Of a stretch of 64,000 nucleotides of DNA, positions 35,758 to 44,376 are shown one piece after another. The DNA is from Pseudomonadota bacterium. GTDB lineage: Bacteria > Myxococcota_A > Polyangia > Polyangiales > Polyangiaceae. The position numbers and the translations under genes are program-made. The stretch lies in assembly GCA_023431345.1 (NCBI GenBank), contig JAEYWK010000115.1, forward strand, positions 22,267 through 86,266, written 5' to 3'. Below the pieces are notes generated by a model. It made no database searches and was not told where the DNA came from. It worked only from the letters and a program-made list of their open reading frames with translations. Within the stretch, counting starts at the first letter, position 1, and each line of letters starts with the position of its first letter.

Positions 35758-36017
35758 CCGCCGAAGGCGGTCCCCCGCGAAGCGGCCCCCCGCCGAAGGC
35801 GGCCTCCCGCGAAGCGGCCCTCCGCCGAAGGCGGTCTCCGCGAAGCGGCCTCCGCGAAGCGGCCCTCCGCCGAAGGCGGCCTCCGCGAAGCGGCCTCCCG
35901 CGAAGCGGCCTCCGCGAAGCGGCCCTCCGCCGAAGGCGGTCTCCCGCGAAGCGGCCCTCCGCCGAAGGCGGCCTCCGCGAAGCGGCCTCCCGCGAAGCGG
36001 CCCTCCGCCGAAGGCGG
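35758..36017. repeat. mini-hairpin array, copy 2 (17 units)
   Basis: Seven CCGCCGAAGGCGG units and ten CCGCGAAGCGG units (my count) are separated by 3-5 pyrimidines, mostly CCT or CCCT. Each is a perfect palindrome with a GAA triloop. Unlike CRISPR, there are no unique spacers. On the right it runs into a GTA-loop hairpin and a GCA-loop hairpin. Confidence 0.85.
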
Positions 36018-36052
36018 CCCGGCGTAGCCGGCACACGGCTGCGCGCCGCAGG
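36018..36052. repeat. 35-bp direct repeat, right copy
   Basis: Partner of 35569-35603, differing at two positions. It lies directly after the last GAA hairpin of the array. Confidence 0.65.
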
Positions 36053-36069
36053 CGCGGCGATCACCGTCT

Positions 36070-36141
36070 CTCGAGCGAAGCAATTGTACCGGGTGCCGCT
36101 ACGGTAGCCTTCTGCAATTTTGGCTGCGGCTTGGCAGCCCC
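36070..36141 (-). repeat. conserved 72-nt outer end of the hairpin element, copy 2
   Basis: Gap-free match to 4575-4646 and 38467-38538; the most diverged of the three. It ends 3 bp before the TAA stop of the GAF-kinase gene. Confidence 0.75.
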
Positions 36142-36144
36142 TGG

Positions 36145-37539
<1,395 letters not shown>

Positions 37540-37613
37540 GAGGGTAATGATGGTACGCCCATTGGCCAAGAGTTTCACGAGCGGCCCTGATCGCCGCGCC
37601 GAAAACGCGCAGA

Positions 37614-37686
37614 CGTGAGCCGCCTGCGCCGTGAGCCGCCTGCGGCTGCGCCGGACCGCCTGCGCCGGGACCGCTTGCGCCGGGCC
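37614..37686. repeat. degenerate tandem repeats upstream of the GAF-kinase
   Basis: Four to five imperfect copies of a ~16-18-bp unit around GCCGCCTGCGCC, between the GAF-kinase start and the four-helix gene end. They are related in style to the mini-hairpin arrays but lack the GAA loop. Confidence 0.55.
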
Positions 37687-37723
37687 ACGCGGGTGCCCTT
37701 GGCGATGGCCCGCGAGCTGCTGA

Positions 37724-38050
37724 TCACCTCCGCGTCATTCCGCGGAGAATTGCCATGATGCGGTTCACTAGCTTCATTGCGAGCTCCGCCTCGCTGGCGC
37801 TCAACAGCCGCCAGGCTACGGCTTGCCGCAGTGCATGCCGCGCCTCCGCCGCGCTGCCCAAGGCTGTAAACAAGCGCGCGCGCCGGTTTCCCGGATCACT
37901 GCCGCTCGCTTCCGCACAATTCAGCCCAGCGCTCACCGCCGCGCGCCTCAGCTGACCTTCGAGCGACTTGTCGCGCGCTTTGATGCGCCCCATCAGCGGA
38001 TACAGCGCCTCCGACAGTTCAATGCACAGCTCTTCAACGTGAAAGCTCAT
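37724..38050 (-). CDS. four-helix-bundle protein, IVP/S23 (TIGR02436-like), copy 2
   Basis: 108 residues from ATG 38050, with AGGAG 7 bp upstream. About 88% identical to the protein at 3878-4198; the conserved core QLRRAAVSAGLNCAEASGS and RLFTALGSAAEARHAL is intact. Most changes are conservative, so both copies seem under protein-level constraint. An upstream frame ends in a TGA that overlaps this ATG; in copy 1 the matching frame is fused to the gene. The non-coding part is therefore conserved as nucleic acid, not as protein. The same three upstream blocks follow: cloverleaf, hairpin array, 72-nt end. Confidence 0.87.
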   Translation of the reverse strand: MSFHVEELCIELSEALYPLMGRIKARDKSLEGQLRRAAVSAGLNCAEASGSDPGNRRARLFTALGSAAEARHALRQAVAWRLLSASEAELAMKLVNRIMAILRGMTRR

Positions 38051-38121
38051 GTTGCGCTCCTGGTTCGGCCTCGCTTTGCTTGCGAGCCCATCACCAGCCC
38101 CCAGCAGTGCGCGCAGCTGCA

Positions 38122-38197
38122 GTCGAGGCTGCGAGCGAAGCGAGCACCGGCGCAGCCGGCTCCGGCCTCGACGGCAGCGAGCACACTGATAAAATCA
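38122..38197 (-). other. cloverleaf-like inverted repeat and TGATAAAATCA motif upstream of the four-helix gene (copy 2)
   Basis: GTCGAGGC (38122-38129) pairs with GCCTCGAC (38165-38172), extendable by four pairs past one mismatch. Inside lie CCGGC-GCA-GCCGG (38147-38159) and an element centred on GCGAAGC. TGATAAAATCA is at 38187-38197, 9 bp from the extended outer arm and 147 bp from the ATG; in copy 1 the distances are 9 and 148. Confidence 0.7.
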
Positions 38198-38243
38198 ACC
38201 TCCCCCCGAGCAAGCCAGCCGCCCATCGCCATCAAACGCGCCC

Positions 38244-38466
38244 CCGCGAAGCGCCTCTCCGCGAAGCCGCTCCCCGCCGAAGGCGCTCTCGCCGAAGGCG
38301 CCCCCGCCGAAGGCGCCCCCGCCGAAGGCGCTCTCGCCGAAGGCGCTCTCGCCGAAGGCGCCCCCGCGCGTAGCGGCTCCCGCGAAGCGGCTCTCCGCCG
38401 AAGGCGCCCCCGCGAAGCGGCTCCCGCCGAAGGCGCCCCCGCGAAGGGGCTCTCCGCCGAAGGCTT
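38244..38466. repeat. mini-hairpin array, copy 3
   Basis: About nine CGCCGAAGGCG units and several CGCGAAGCG units, with one CGC-GTA-GCG and one decayed unit (GCGAAGGGG). The first six GAAGGCG units recur every 15 bp, with CTCT or CCCC spacers. Same style as the other two arrays but different unit order, so the arrays have expanded or contracted independently. Confidence 0.8.
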
Positions 38467-38538
38467 CTCGAGCAAACCAGCGTTACCGGCTACCGCCACG
38501 ATAGCCTTCTGCAATTCAGGCCGCGTCTCGGCAGCCCC
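38467..38538 (-). repeat. conserved 72-nt outer end of the hairpin element, copy 3
   Basis: Gap-free match to the ends at 4575 and 36070, closest to the first. The invariant core AGCCTTCTGCAATT and terminal GGCAGCCCC are present. Confidence 0.75.
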
Positions 38539-38665
38539 CGCCTGCCTGCGCGTTCATCGGCTGAGATTCGAGCGCTTCGCGCGCAGCGTGCACGCAGGGC
38601 GAGGTAGCGTGCCGTACCGCCACGTACTCAATCGTCTCGCTGCGCCATCGCCGCGCGTGGTGCTC

Positions 38666-38824
38666 TCAGCCGGCGCCTTTGGATTGTTCGGTGCGCCCGC
38701 AGCTGCATTCGCGGGGCGGGGTTTGATGAACGTGGCAATTGGGCTCGTGGATGCCGTCGCGAAGGCAAGCTTCACACTGACAGGCCAGCGCTTCGCCCTT
38801 CTGCTTCGCTTCTTGTTGGCTCAT
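38666..38824 (-). CDS. possible small Cys/His-rich protein
   Basis: 52 codons from ATG 38824. The pattern is CQCEACL, then NCHVH, then ECSCGR, spaced as if to bind zinc or another metal. I recognise no family; it is not a clear match to bacterial metallothioneins. No good ribosome site is seen. It is divergent from the UbiA-like gene and could be regulatory or spurious. Confidence 0.4.
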   Translation of the reverse strand: MSQQEAKQKGEALACQCEACLRDGIHEPNCHVHQTPPRECSCGRTEQSKGAG

Positions 38825-38912
38825 GCCGAGAGCCAAGCAATACCCGAGCCGGCGGCGCGCGGACTCGAGCGCCGCGCGCATCGTCGGACGAGGAAAGTGG
38901 TACGCTGGCGCG

Positions 38913-39839
38913 GTGAAGCCCCGCGGAGCGAACGCCCACGTGCTGCCGTCGCCGGTGGCCGCCGACGCGCGCTCGTCGCTCTGGCCGCTGTTCGTGCACC
39001 TGCGGCTGCACTACCAGCTGGTGTTCCTTTCGCCGTTGTTCGCTTGGGGCTTCGCGCTCGGTGGCGGCGAATTCTCGGCTCGTGCCGGCTGGGGTTTTCT
39101 GGCCTTTCACGTGTTTTTGTACGGCGGCATCACGGCCTACAATTCGTATTACGATCGCGATGAAGGGCCGGTGGGAGGGCTGCGCAAGCCGCCCGCTGTG
39201 ACGGCGCCGCTGCTCGGCTTTTCGCTCGCGGTGCAGACGGTGGGGCTCGCGCTCTCGCTCGTCGTCGGTTGGGAGCTCGCGGCGCTGTACGCGATCGTGA
39301 TGGTGCTGTCCGTCGCGTACTCGCACCCTCGCTTCCGCTGGAAGGCGCGGCCGCTGCTCGCCTTGCTCGTGGTCGCCTGGGGACAGGGCGCGGTGGGGTT
39401 TCGCGCGGGGTGGCTGTGCGCGTCGACGCCGCCTTTGCCCCTGCACGGCTCGTACGAGGGCCTGCTCGGCATGGGCGCCGCCGTGCTGCTGACGACCGGC
39501 TTCTACCCCTTGAGCCAGCTTTATCAGATCGACGAGGACCGGCAGCGCGGCGACCTCACCTTCGCGGTCGTCTACGGGCCGGCCGCGAGCTTCCGCTTCT
39601 CGCTCTCCTGCTTGGTAGCGGGCGGGCTGTGCATCGCGCTGGTCGTGCTGGCGCGGTTCGGGCTGCGCGACGCGTTGATTGCGCTCGGCGCGCAGCTCGC
39701 GCTGTGGTGGGTCGTCTTGCGCTGGCACCGCGGCTTTCAGCGCGAGGTCATGGGCAATTTCTTCACCCTGCACCGCCTGCAGCTCGCAGTATCGGCCGGC
39801 ACTCTCGGCTACGTCAGCTTCCGCTTGCTGCTGCGCTGA
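38913..39839 (+). CDS. UbiA-family prenyltransferase
   Basis: 308 residues from GTG 38913. Eight to nine hydrophobic helices. The first prenyl-diphosphate site is NSYYDRDEG (residues 77-85) and the second is YQIDEDRQRGDL, both Asp-rich loops that bind Mg2+-diphosphate in UbiA enzymes. It should transfer a polyprenyl chain to an aromatic or lipid acceptor in the membrane. Its 3' end overlaps the convergent UbiG-like methyltransferase by 26 bp, in the cluster with the type III PKS. The acceptor may therefore be a resorcinol, quinol or pyrone made there. Length and motifs are normal. Confidence 0.82.
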   Translation: MKPRGANAHVLPSPVAADARSSLWPLFVHLRLHYQLVFLSPLFAWGFALGGGEFSARAGWGFLAFHVFLYGGITAYNSYYDRDEGPVGGLRKPPAVTAPLLGFSLAVQTVGLALSLVVGWELAALYAIVMVLSVAYSHPRFRWKARPLLALLVVAWGQGAVGFRAGWLCASTPPLPLHGSYEGLLGMGAAVLLTTGFYPLSQLYQIDEDRQRGDLTFAVVYGPAASFRFSLSCLVAGGLCIALVVLARFGLRDALIALGAQLALWWVVLRWHRGFQREVMGNFFTLHRLQLAVSAGTLGYVSFRLLLR

Positions 39840-40593
39840 GTGCGGGCGCGCGCGTCGCGTAGCCGGTGTACGCGAGCAGCGTAGACTTACTAAACCGAAA
39901 GCGAAAATCGCGCGGCACCACGCGCGTGAGCAGCATGCGCCAGAAGGCCCACGAGAAAATGACCGGCTCCGAGCCGTGCAGCACGCGAAAGCTCATCCCG
40001 TGGTCTTCACACATGCGCGACAGCTCGCGCGGCTTGATGAACAGCCGCAGCACGTGCATGTGACGCGGCGTATTCTTCACGAACCACTCCACCCCTTTGA
40101 TGATCACGAGCCACGCGAGCGGGTTCCGGTTGAAGGTGTGAAAGAAGAAGACTCCGCCCGGCCGGAGCACGCGCGCCACTTCCGCTACCACCGCGGCCGG
40201 GTCCTCCACGTGCTCGAGGAAGTCCATCGCGCACACCACGTCGAACGACGCGTCCGCGAACGGCAAACGCAGCGCGTCTCCCAAGAGGTAGTTGGCCTGG
40301 CCGGTCTTGTCGTGGCGCGCCGCGACCTCGAGACTGGCTTGCGAGGCGTCGAGGCCCGTTACGTGGAAGCCTTGCTGCGCCAAGTAGTTACTCAGAAATC
40401 CAGCGCCACAGCCCACGTCGAGCACCCGCGCGGCCTCGCCCCGCTCGGCCCGGATGCACTCGGCTACCCACGGATTTCGGAGTCGCGACTCGGCGCGCAG
40501 GAGCGCAACGGGGTCATCGTGGGCGGCGTACCAGCGCTCGCCGAGCTCGTCATAGATGGCGTTATTGACGGGGATTTCGAGAGCTTTGTCCAT
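39814..40593 (-). CDS. UbiG-like SAM-dependent O-methyltransferase
   Basis: 259 residues from ATG 40593. Class I methyltransferase fold with motif I VLDVGCGAGFLSNYL (57-71), acidic end of strand 2 in GLDAS, LPFADASFDVVCAMDFLEHV, and LRPGGVFFFHTFNRN. The flanks YDELGERWYAAHDDPVALL and RNPLAW-type residues resemble UbiG (3-demethylubiquinol 3-O-methyltransferase). It should methylate a phenolic hydroxyl of a quinol-like compound. The gene before it on the same strand overlaps its first ~130 bp in another frame, so translation is coupled to that membrane protein and the type III PKS. Confidence 0.83.
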   Translation of the reverse strand: MDKALEIPVNNAIYDELGERWYAAHDDPVALLRAESRLRNPWVAECIRAERGEAARVLDVGCGAGFLSNYLAQQGFHVTGLDASQASLEVAARHDKTGQANYLLGDALRLPFADASFDVVCAMDFLEHVEDPAAVVAEVARVLRPGGVFFFHTFNRNPLAWLVIIKGVEWFVKNTPRHMHVLRLFIKPRELSRMCEDHGMSFRVLHGSEPVIFSWAFWRMLLTRVVPRDFRFRFSKSTLLAYTGYATRAPALSAAASGS

Positions 40594-41015
40594 GGTAGGT
40601 TCCAATACACGAGCTGGTAGGCGCCGAACGCGGCGGTGAGGCTCGCCGACAGCGAGAGCAGCCCGCGCTCTCCGCGAAACCAGAGCCACGCTCCCGCTCC
40701 GAGCACGATCGGGTGCAGCACGAACAGCACCGCGTGCAGCCACTGCTCGGCCGGCTCACACCGCGTCGCGTGCACGACTTCGTCCTTCGTGACGAGCAGA
40801 CAAGAGACGACGGCGAGCAGCACGTACCACGGCAGGGTGGCGGAGCTCGCAGGCACGACGAGCGCCAAGACATAGCAGGCGAGTACGCTCGCCGTATCCA
40901 CTGGGTGCCCGATGCGCTCCCAGCGCGGCAAGCCGCGACGGCGGTGAAAGTACAGCTCGTCGACGAGCATGGCGAGCGCCTGCAGCACGAGCGGCACCGC
41001 AAGCCCTATCAGCAC
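40464..41015 (-). CDS. integral membrane protein in the type III PKS cluster
   Basis: 183 residues from GTG 41015, overlapping the PKS stop by 7 bp. Four or five helices: VLIGLAVPLVLQALAMLV, VLACYVLALVVPAS, WYVLLAVVSCLLVTK, WLHAVLFVLHPIVLGAGAWLWF, LTAAFGAYQLVYWNL. Conserved-looking polar motifs (DELYFHRRRGLPRWERIGHP, then TKDEVVHATRCEPAEQWLH) contain several His and acidic residues that could bind metal, suggesting a membrane enzyme such as a hydroxylase or desaturase. I do not know its function. The last ~45 residues overlap the methyltransferase gene and are low-complexity, so the functional protein may end earlier than the frame. Confidence 0.65.
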   Translation of the reverse strand: MLIGLAVPLVLQALAMLVDELYFHRRRGLPRWERIGHPVDTASVLACYVLALVVPASSATLPWYVLLAVVSCLLVTKDEVVHATRCEPAEQWLHAVLFVLHPIVLGAGAWLWFRGERGLLSLSASLTAAFGAYQLVYWNLPWTKLSKSPSITPSMTSSASAGTPPTMTPLRSCAPSRDSEIRG

Positions 41016-42202
41016 GCGCTCACCGCGACCTTGCGCAGCACGGCGCCGGAGAGGGTGAGCCCTGGCCCGAACGCCAAGCTGACCACCAGTTGGCCGTCCG
41101 GCACCTCCGCGCTCTCCGCGATGCTCTGCCACACGTGCGGCAGCGTGGCCGACGACATGTTGCCGCGTTCTTTGAGCACGGCACGACTGTGCGCGATCTG
41201 CGGCTCGCTCAGACCGAGCGTGACCGCGACTTGGTCGACGATCTTCGGTCCCCCGGGGTGGATGGCGAAGAGCGCGCTCTCCAAGGCGCTGCTCGAAACC
41301 TCCGCGCGCGCGAGCAGGCTGGCGACGAAGGTCGCGAGGCACTCGGCGATCTTGTCGGGAACATCGCGGGCGAGCGTCATTTCCATGCCGGAATCCGAGC
41401 AAAACCAGGCCATGGACGCGGCCGAGTCCGGCACCAGCCACTCGTCTTGACCAAGGAGCGCGAGGGCGGGGGTGCGCAGCGCGGTTTCGCCGTCGACGTC
41501 TACGGAGTAGGCGATGCAGCCGTCCGCGAACAGGCTTTGGATGACGAGCTGCTCGGGCTCGTGGCGCAGCGGGTTGAGATGCAGCGAGCAAAGCTCGGTG
41601 TGCACGATGTCGACTCGTGCGTGACCGGGCGGGTGCGCTGTCGCCGTCGGCGGAGCCGGCTGGCCGCGCAGTCCCGAAGCGATGCGCAGCGCCGGGAGCG
41701 CAGCATAGCAGCCCATGTGGTAGGCGTGGGTAACGCTGGTGAGCCGCCCCCACTGCTTGCTCGCCACGAGCAACTGCGCCGCGCTCGGGGCTTCGTAGCC
41801 AGTGCACGTGACGTGCAGCAGGTGTTGCGGCGCGGTTTCGACCTCGACGAACAACTGAGCGACGGCGCGCTGCGCGATGCGCCCGAAGGCTCGCGTCCGT
41901 GCGCGCATGCCGGCGCCGCCCGGCGCATCCGCCAGGCCGTAGACTTCCATCTCGCCCCAGCGCTCGTGAGCGCAGTCGTCCAGTTCGTGCCCACGTGAGG
42001 CGATCTTGTCGTCACCGCAGCCGAAGCGCGCGAGACGCCGTCTCATGGATTCCCGGAACGCCGCCTCGTCGAGCGCCCTGCCTTCCAGCGTCGCGGCGAG
42101 TTTTTCAGCCCCCGCGTGCGCGCTCGCGAGCCACTCCAGGGTTTGCGACTGGGCCGAGCGGTGGCGAGGAGGCAGCGAACGAAAGTCTCGAAGCAGGATC
42201 AA
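41009..42202 (-). CDS. type III polyketide synthase (chalcone/stilbene synthase-like)
   Basis: 397 residues from a TTG; an in-frame TAA just upstream rules out a longer start. The catalytic triad is clear: Cys165 in HAYHMGCYAALPALR, His315 in FAIHPGGPKIVD and Asn348 in RGNMSSATLPH. The ending GFGPG-type loop reads LAFGPGLTLSG. Bacterial type III PKSs of this branch extend fatty acyl starters with malonyl-CoA to alkylresorcinols, pyrones or quinones. It heads the minus-strand operon with the membrane protein and UbiG-like methyltransferase. The UbiA-like enzyme is convergent. The product is probably a prenylated and methylated phenolic lipid, by inference. Confidence 0.87.
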   Translation of the reverse strand: MILLRDFRSLPPRHRSAQSQTLEWLASAHAGAEKLAATLEGRALDEAAFRESMRRRLARFGCGDDKIASRGHELDDCAHERWGEMEVYGLADAPGGAGMRARTRAFGRIAQRAVAQLFVEVETAPQHLLHVTCTGYEAPSAAQLLVASKQWGRLTSVTHAYHMGCYAALPALRIASGLRGQPAPPTATAHPPGHARVDIVHTELCSLHLNPLRHEPEQLVIQSLFADGCIAYSVDVDGETALRTPALALLGQDEWLVPDSAASMAWFCSDSGMEMTLARDVPDKIAECLATFVASLLARAEVSSSALESALFAIHPGGPKIVDQVAVTLGLSEPQIAHSRAVLKERGNMSSATLPHVWQSIAESAEVPDGQLVVSLAFGPGLTLSGAVLRKVAVSAC

Positions 42203-42319
42203 GCTCGGGCGTTACGCAAGTTCCGAGCCAGGCTTCGTGGAGCGCGAGCTGCCAGACGGCCCGGGCCTGCCCCGGACGGCCGCGCCAACGCCAGACCGTC
42301 CGGTGGCGCGAGGCTCACC

Positions 42320-43819
42320 TCAGCCGGGCCAGTTGAGGCTTCGCAGATACAGTGACTGGCGCGGCGAGAAGTCGACCGTGCAGGCGGCGAGGCTCAGGTT
42401 CGTGTCTGCCGTCGTCGAGTCGTTGTTGTCGAGGCAGGTCGACGAAGACACGTTGCGGAGCTTGAAGCCGACCCACGGCGCGAGCGGGTCGCCGACGAAG
42501 GTCCACTTGTAGGCGCTGCTGGTGCCGCACGGCCCTACCTGCACGTTCGACGTTCCCGACTGGCGGAAAGCGCACTCGCCTTGCGCGGGCGAGGCGGGAT
42601 TCGAATTGCGCAGGCGATACTGGCCGCTTCCCACGCTCTCGAGCGACCAACGGTAGGCAGCGGAATCAGTCAGCGTCCGCTGTCGGAGCGAAACGGGCGC
42701 GCTGCCCGAAGGTCGATAGAGCGAAAGGCCGCCGCCTTGACTGACCGGGTTCGCGAAGCGCACGACGTTGTAGCCGTGGGTGCCCCAGCGGCCGCCGATG
42801 ATGTTGATCGAATAGGCGGTGGTCGCGCCCGTCACGCTGCCACCGGCTTCTTTGGTGGTGACCGAGACGCCTTGCGTTGAGCTCGTGATCGGCAGCAAGT
42901 CAGCCAAGTATCGGCTGGAGTTCCCGTTCACGACGCCCAAACCGCCAATCGCGGTCGTGACCCACGGATACGGCGTGACGACGCTGGCGGTGCCGTAGCC
43001 GCTCACGGCGCTGCCAACGACCGAGCGCACCTTGCTCTGCAGGCAGTTAGTCCAACCCGGCACGGAGATGCACGGATCCATGAAGATGCCGTAGACCTTC
43101 AAGGCACCCGGCGCCGAGCTGCAGTATGCGCTACCGCGCCACGTGTTGTTCGCGGTCGGTCGTGACTCCGTCAGGTAGCAGTTGTTGCTGCCGACTTCGT
43201 CGGCTCCGCCGCCGAGCAGCAGGCCCGCGCCGTCCTTCTCGATGGCGGGCGCCGTGAGCGCGGAGGTAGTCGAGTCGTGGTAGAAGATCTTGTTGCGAAG
43301 CTGGGTCTCGGTCACGCCACTGATCTGAAGACCGATGACGTACACGCGCAGGCGGTGCGACGACGAGGATGCCGACGCCGAGCGCGCCATCCACGCCGTG
43401 AAGTCTTTGGTCAGATCGTTGTTCGGGGTGTTACCGGTGCAGGTCTGCAGGCCGTCGGGGCTGTGCACGGGGGCCTGGAGCGAGCCGACGTACGGCATGC
43501 TGCTGCGGAGCCGGCCGCCGCTCGGGCTGCCCTCGATTTCGGCTCCACCGCCGATCATCACCCAACCTTGATCGACGGCGCAGTACTGGCAGCGCGAGCC
43601 GGTGGCGGCGCTCGCCGGATAATCGCAAGTCCTAACTTGGATTTTCACGTCGCCGCTGCCGTCCGTAAAGACTTTGTCGGCCACGACGAGCGCGCTCGTC
43701 GCCTCGCCCACTTGCTCAGCCTCGCCCAGCGCGCCGACAGGCTCTGCGCCGCAAGCGACCAGGCCCCAGACCATCGCGCACGATCCCGCAGCCCAACCAA
43801 CCCTATCCACGTACGACAT
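42320..43819 (-). CDS. lipoprotein with C-terminal ricin-like beta-trefoil
   Basis: 499 residues with lipobox VWGLVAC and a short linker (EQVGEATSAL). The central ~300 residues contain paired Cys (TCDYPASAATGSRCQYCAVD, NNCYLTESR) and many Gly/Ser-rich strands, of no family I know. The last ~130 residues look like a beta-trefoil lectin with QYRLRNSNPASPAQGECA and FKLRNVSSSTCLDNNDSTT, though QxW motifs are weak. It is likely a surface carbohydrate-binding protein. The next gene on this strand is the PKS, which ends away from it; no operon. Confidence 0.7.
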   Translation of the reverse strand: MSYVDRVGWAAGSCAMVWGLVACGAEPVGALGEAEQVGEATSALVVADKVFTDGSGDVKIQVRTCDYPASAATGSRCQYCAVDQGWVMIGGGAEIEGSPSGGRLRSSMPYVGSLQAPVHSPDGLQTCTGNTPNNDLTKDFTAWMARSASASSSSHRLRVYVIGLQISGVTETQLRNKIFYHDSTTSALTAPAIEKDGAGLLLGGGADEVGSNNCYLTESRPTANNTWRGSAYCSSAPGALKVYGIFMDPCISVPGWTNCLQSKVRSVVGSAVSGYGTASVVTPYPWVTTAIGGLGVVNGNSSRYLADLLPITSSTQGVSVTTKEAGGSVTGATTAYSINIIGGRWGTHGYNVVRFANPVSQGGGLSLYRPSGSAPVSLRQRTLTDSAAYRWSLESVGSGQYRLRNSNPASPAQGECAFRQSGTSNVQVGPCGTSSAYKWTFVGDPLAPWVGFKLRNVSSSTCLDNNDSTTADTNLSLAACTVDFSPRQSLYLRSLNWPG

Positions 43820-44032
43820 CGACGATCCTCCTCACGAGTCGGGCAGCTGCTCCAAGCAGAGCTGCCGCTCGCTACGTAGCGCCGCTCTGCTACCGGTCGT
43901 CGGCGGCTGTGTCAACTCGCCGTCCGGCCGATCGCACGCTCGTCGACGGACGCGCAGTGTCAGTCGGGCTGGAGTTGCCGCTCGAGCGGGCTGACGTGAG
44001 CGCGCCGCGGCGCTGCGCCGCGAATCCGGGGC

Positions 44033-44299
44033 GTGATGGGCATAGGATTTGCTCTCCATTCGGCGATGGACGCTTCGCAGCACGCAATCGCAGGAGGCGG
44101 AGACGAGACACGCAAGCCCCCCGCCCGCGATCCTCAGCCCCAGCAGCCCCCCGTGGGTGAGCCACCTTCACCCGATCAGCGCGGCCCGCAACCTGGCCCC
44201 CCAGTGGGGGATCCGCCGCGCGAAGGCCCTCGCCCCGGCGAGCCGCCCCCCATGATTCGCGACCCGGAAGGCCCTAAGCCGCCAGCGGAGACAGCCTAG
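44033..44299 (+). CDS. small Pro-rich protein (hypothetical)
   Basis: About 88 residues from GTG 44033 or 87 from ATG 44036. After ~25 residues the chain is a run of PP/GEPP/GDPP units (QPPVGEPPSPDQ, GPPVGDPPREGPRPGEPPP), ending MIRDPEGPKPP. This Pro-rich motif occurs in short hypothetical proteins of several Proteobacteria. It has no clear signal peptide and no enzymatic motif. Confidence 0.45.
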   Translation: MMGIGFALHSAMDASQHAIAGGGDETRKPPARDPQPQQPPVGEPPSPDQRGPQPGPPVGDPPREGPRPGEPPPMIRDPEGPKPPAETA

Positions 44300-44348
44300 C
44301 TCCGAGAAACAACGTTTTGCAATGCAGAGCTGATCCACACCTACGTCG

Positions 44349-44364
44349 GTGGCTTACGAGCCAC
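44349..44364. terminator. hairpin at the 3' end of the RND operon
   Basis: GTGGCT-TACG-AGCCAC forms a 6-bp stem with a tetraloop 13 bp past the RND permease stop. There is no T-tract. It could terminate the leftward operon. Confidence 0.45.
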
Positions 44365-44376
44365 AAATAGCGCTCG

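Larger units (their letters stand above)
35507..36144. other. hairpin element copy 2 (no four-helix gene)
   Basis: The nuclease gene and the GAF-kinase gene are separated by 638 bp. This holds two 35-bp near-identical direct repeats, the large hairpin array and the 72-nt conserved end. There is no four-helix gene and no cloverleaf, so it looks like a partial or non-autonomous copy. Open frames across it translate only as low-complexity repeats and are not genes. Confidence 0.7.

Noticed and set aside
35758..36017. CRISPR array
   Set aside because: Units are 11-13-bp palindromes separated by 3-5 similar pyrimidines. No unique spacers, no 25-40-bp repeats and no cas genes.
35589..36107. Long open frames on both strands through the array, and similar ones at 38047-38514
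   Set aside because: They translate as short Arg/Ala/Glu/Gly repeats that follow from the palindrome units. No ribosome site and no domain; the frames are a product of stop-poor GC-rich repeats.
42006..42512. 168-codon plus-strand frame between the PKS and the ricin-like lipoprotein
   Set aside because: It is antisense to both genes over most of its length and has no family-like features.
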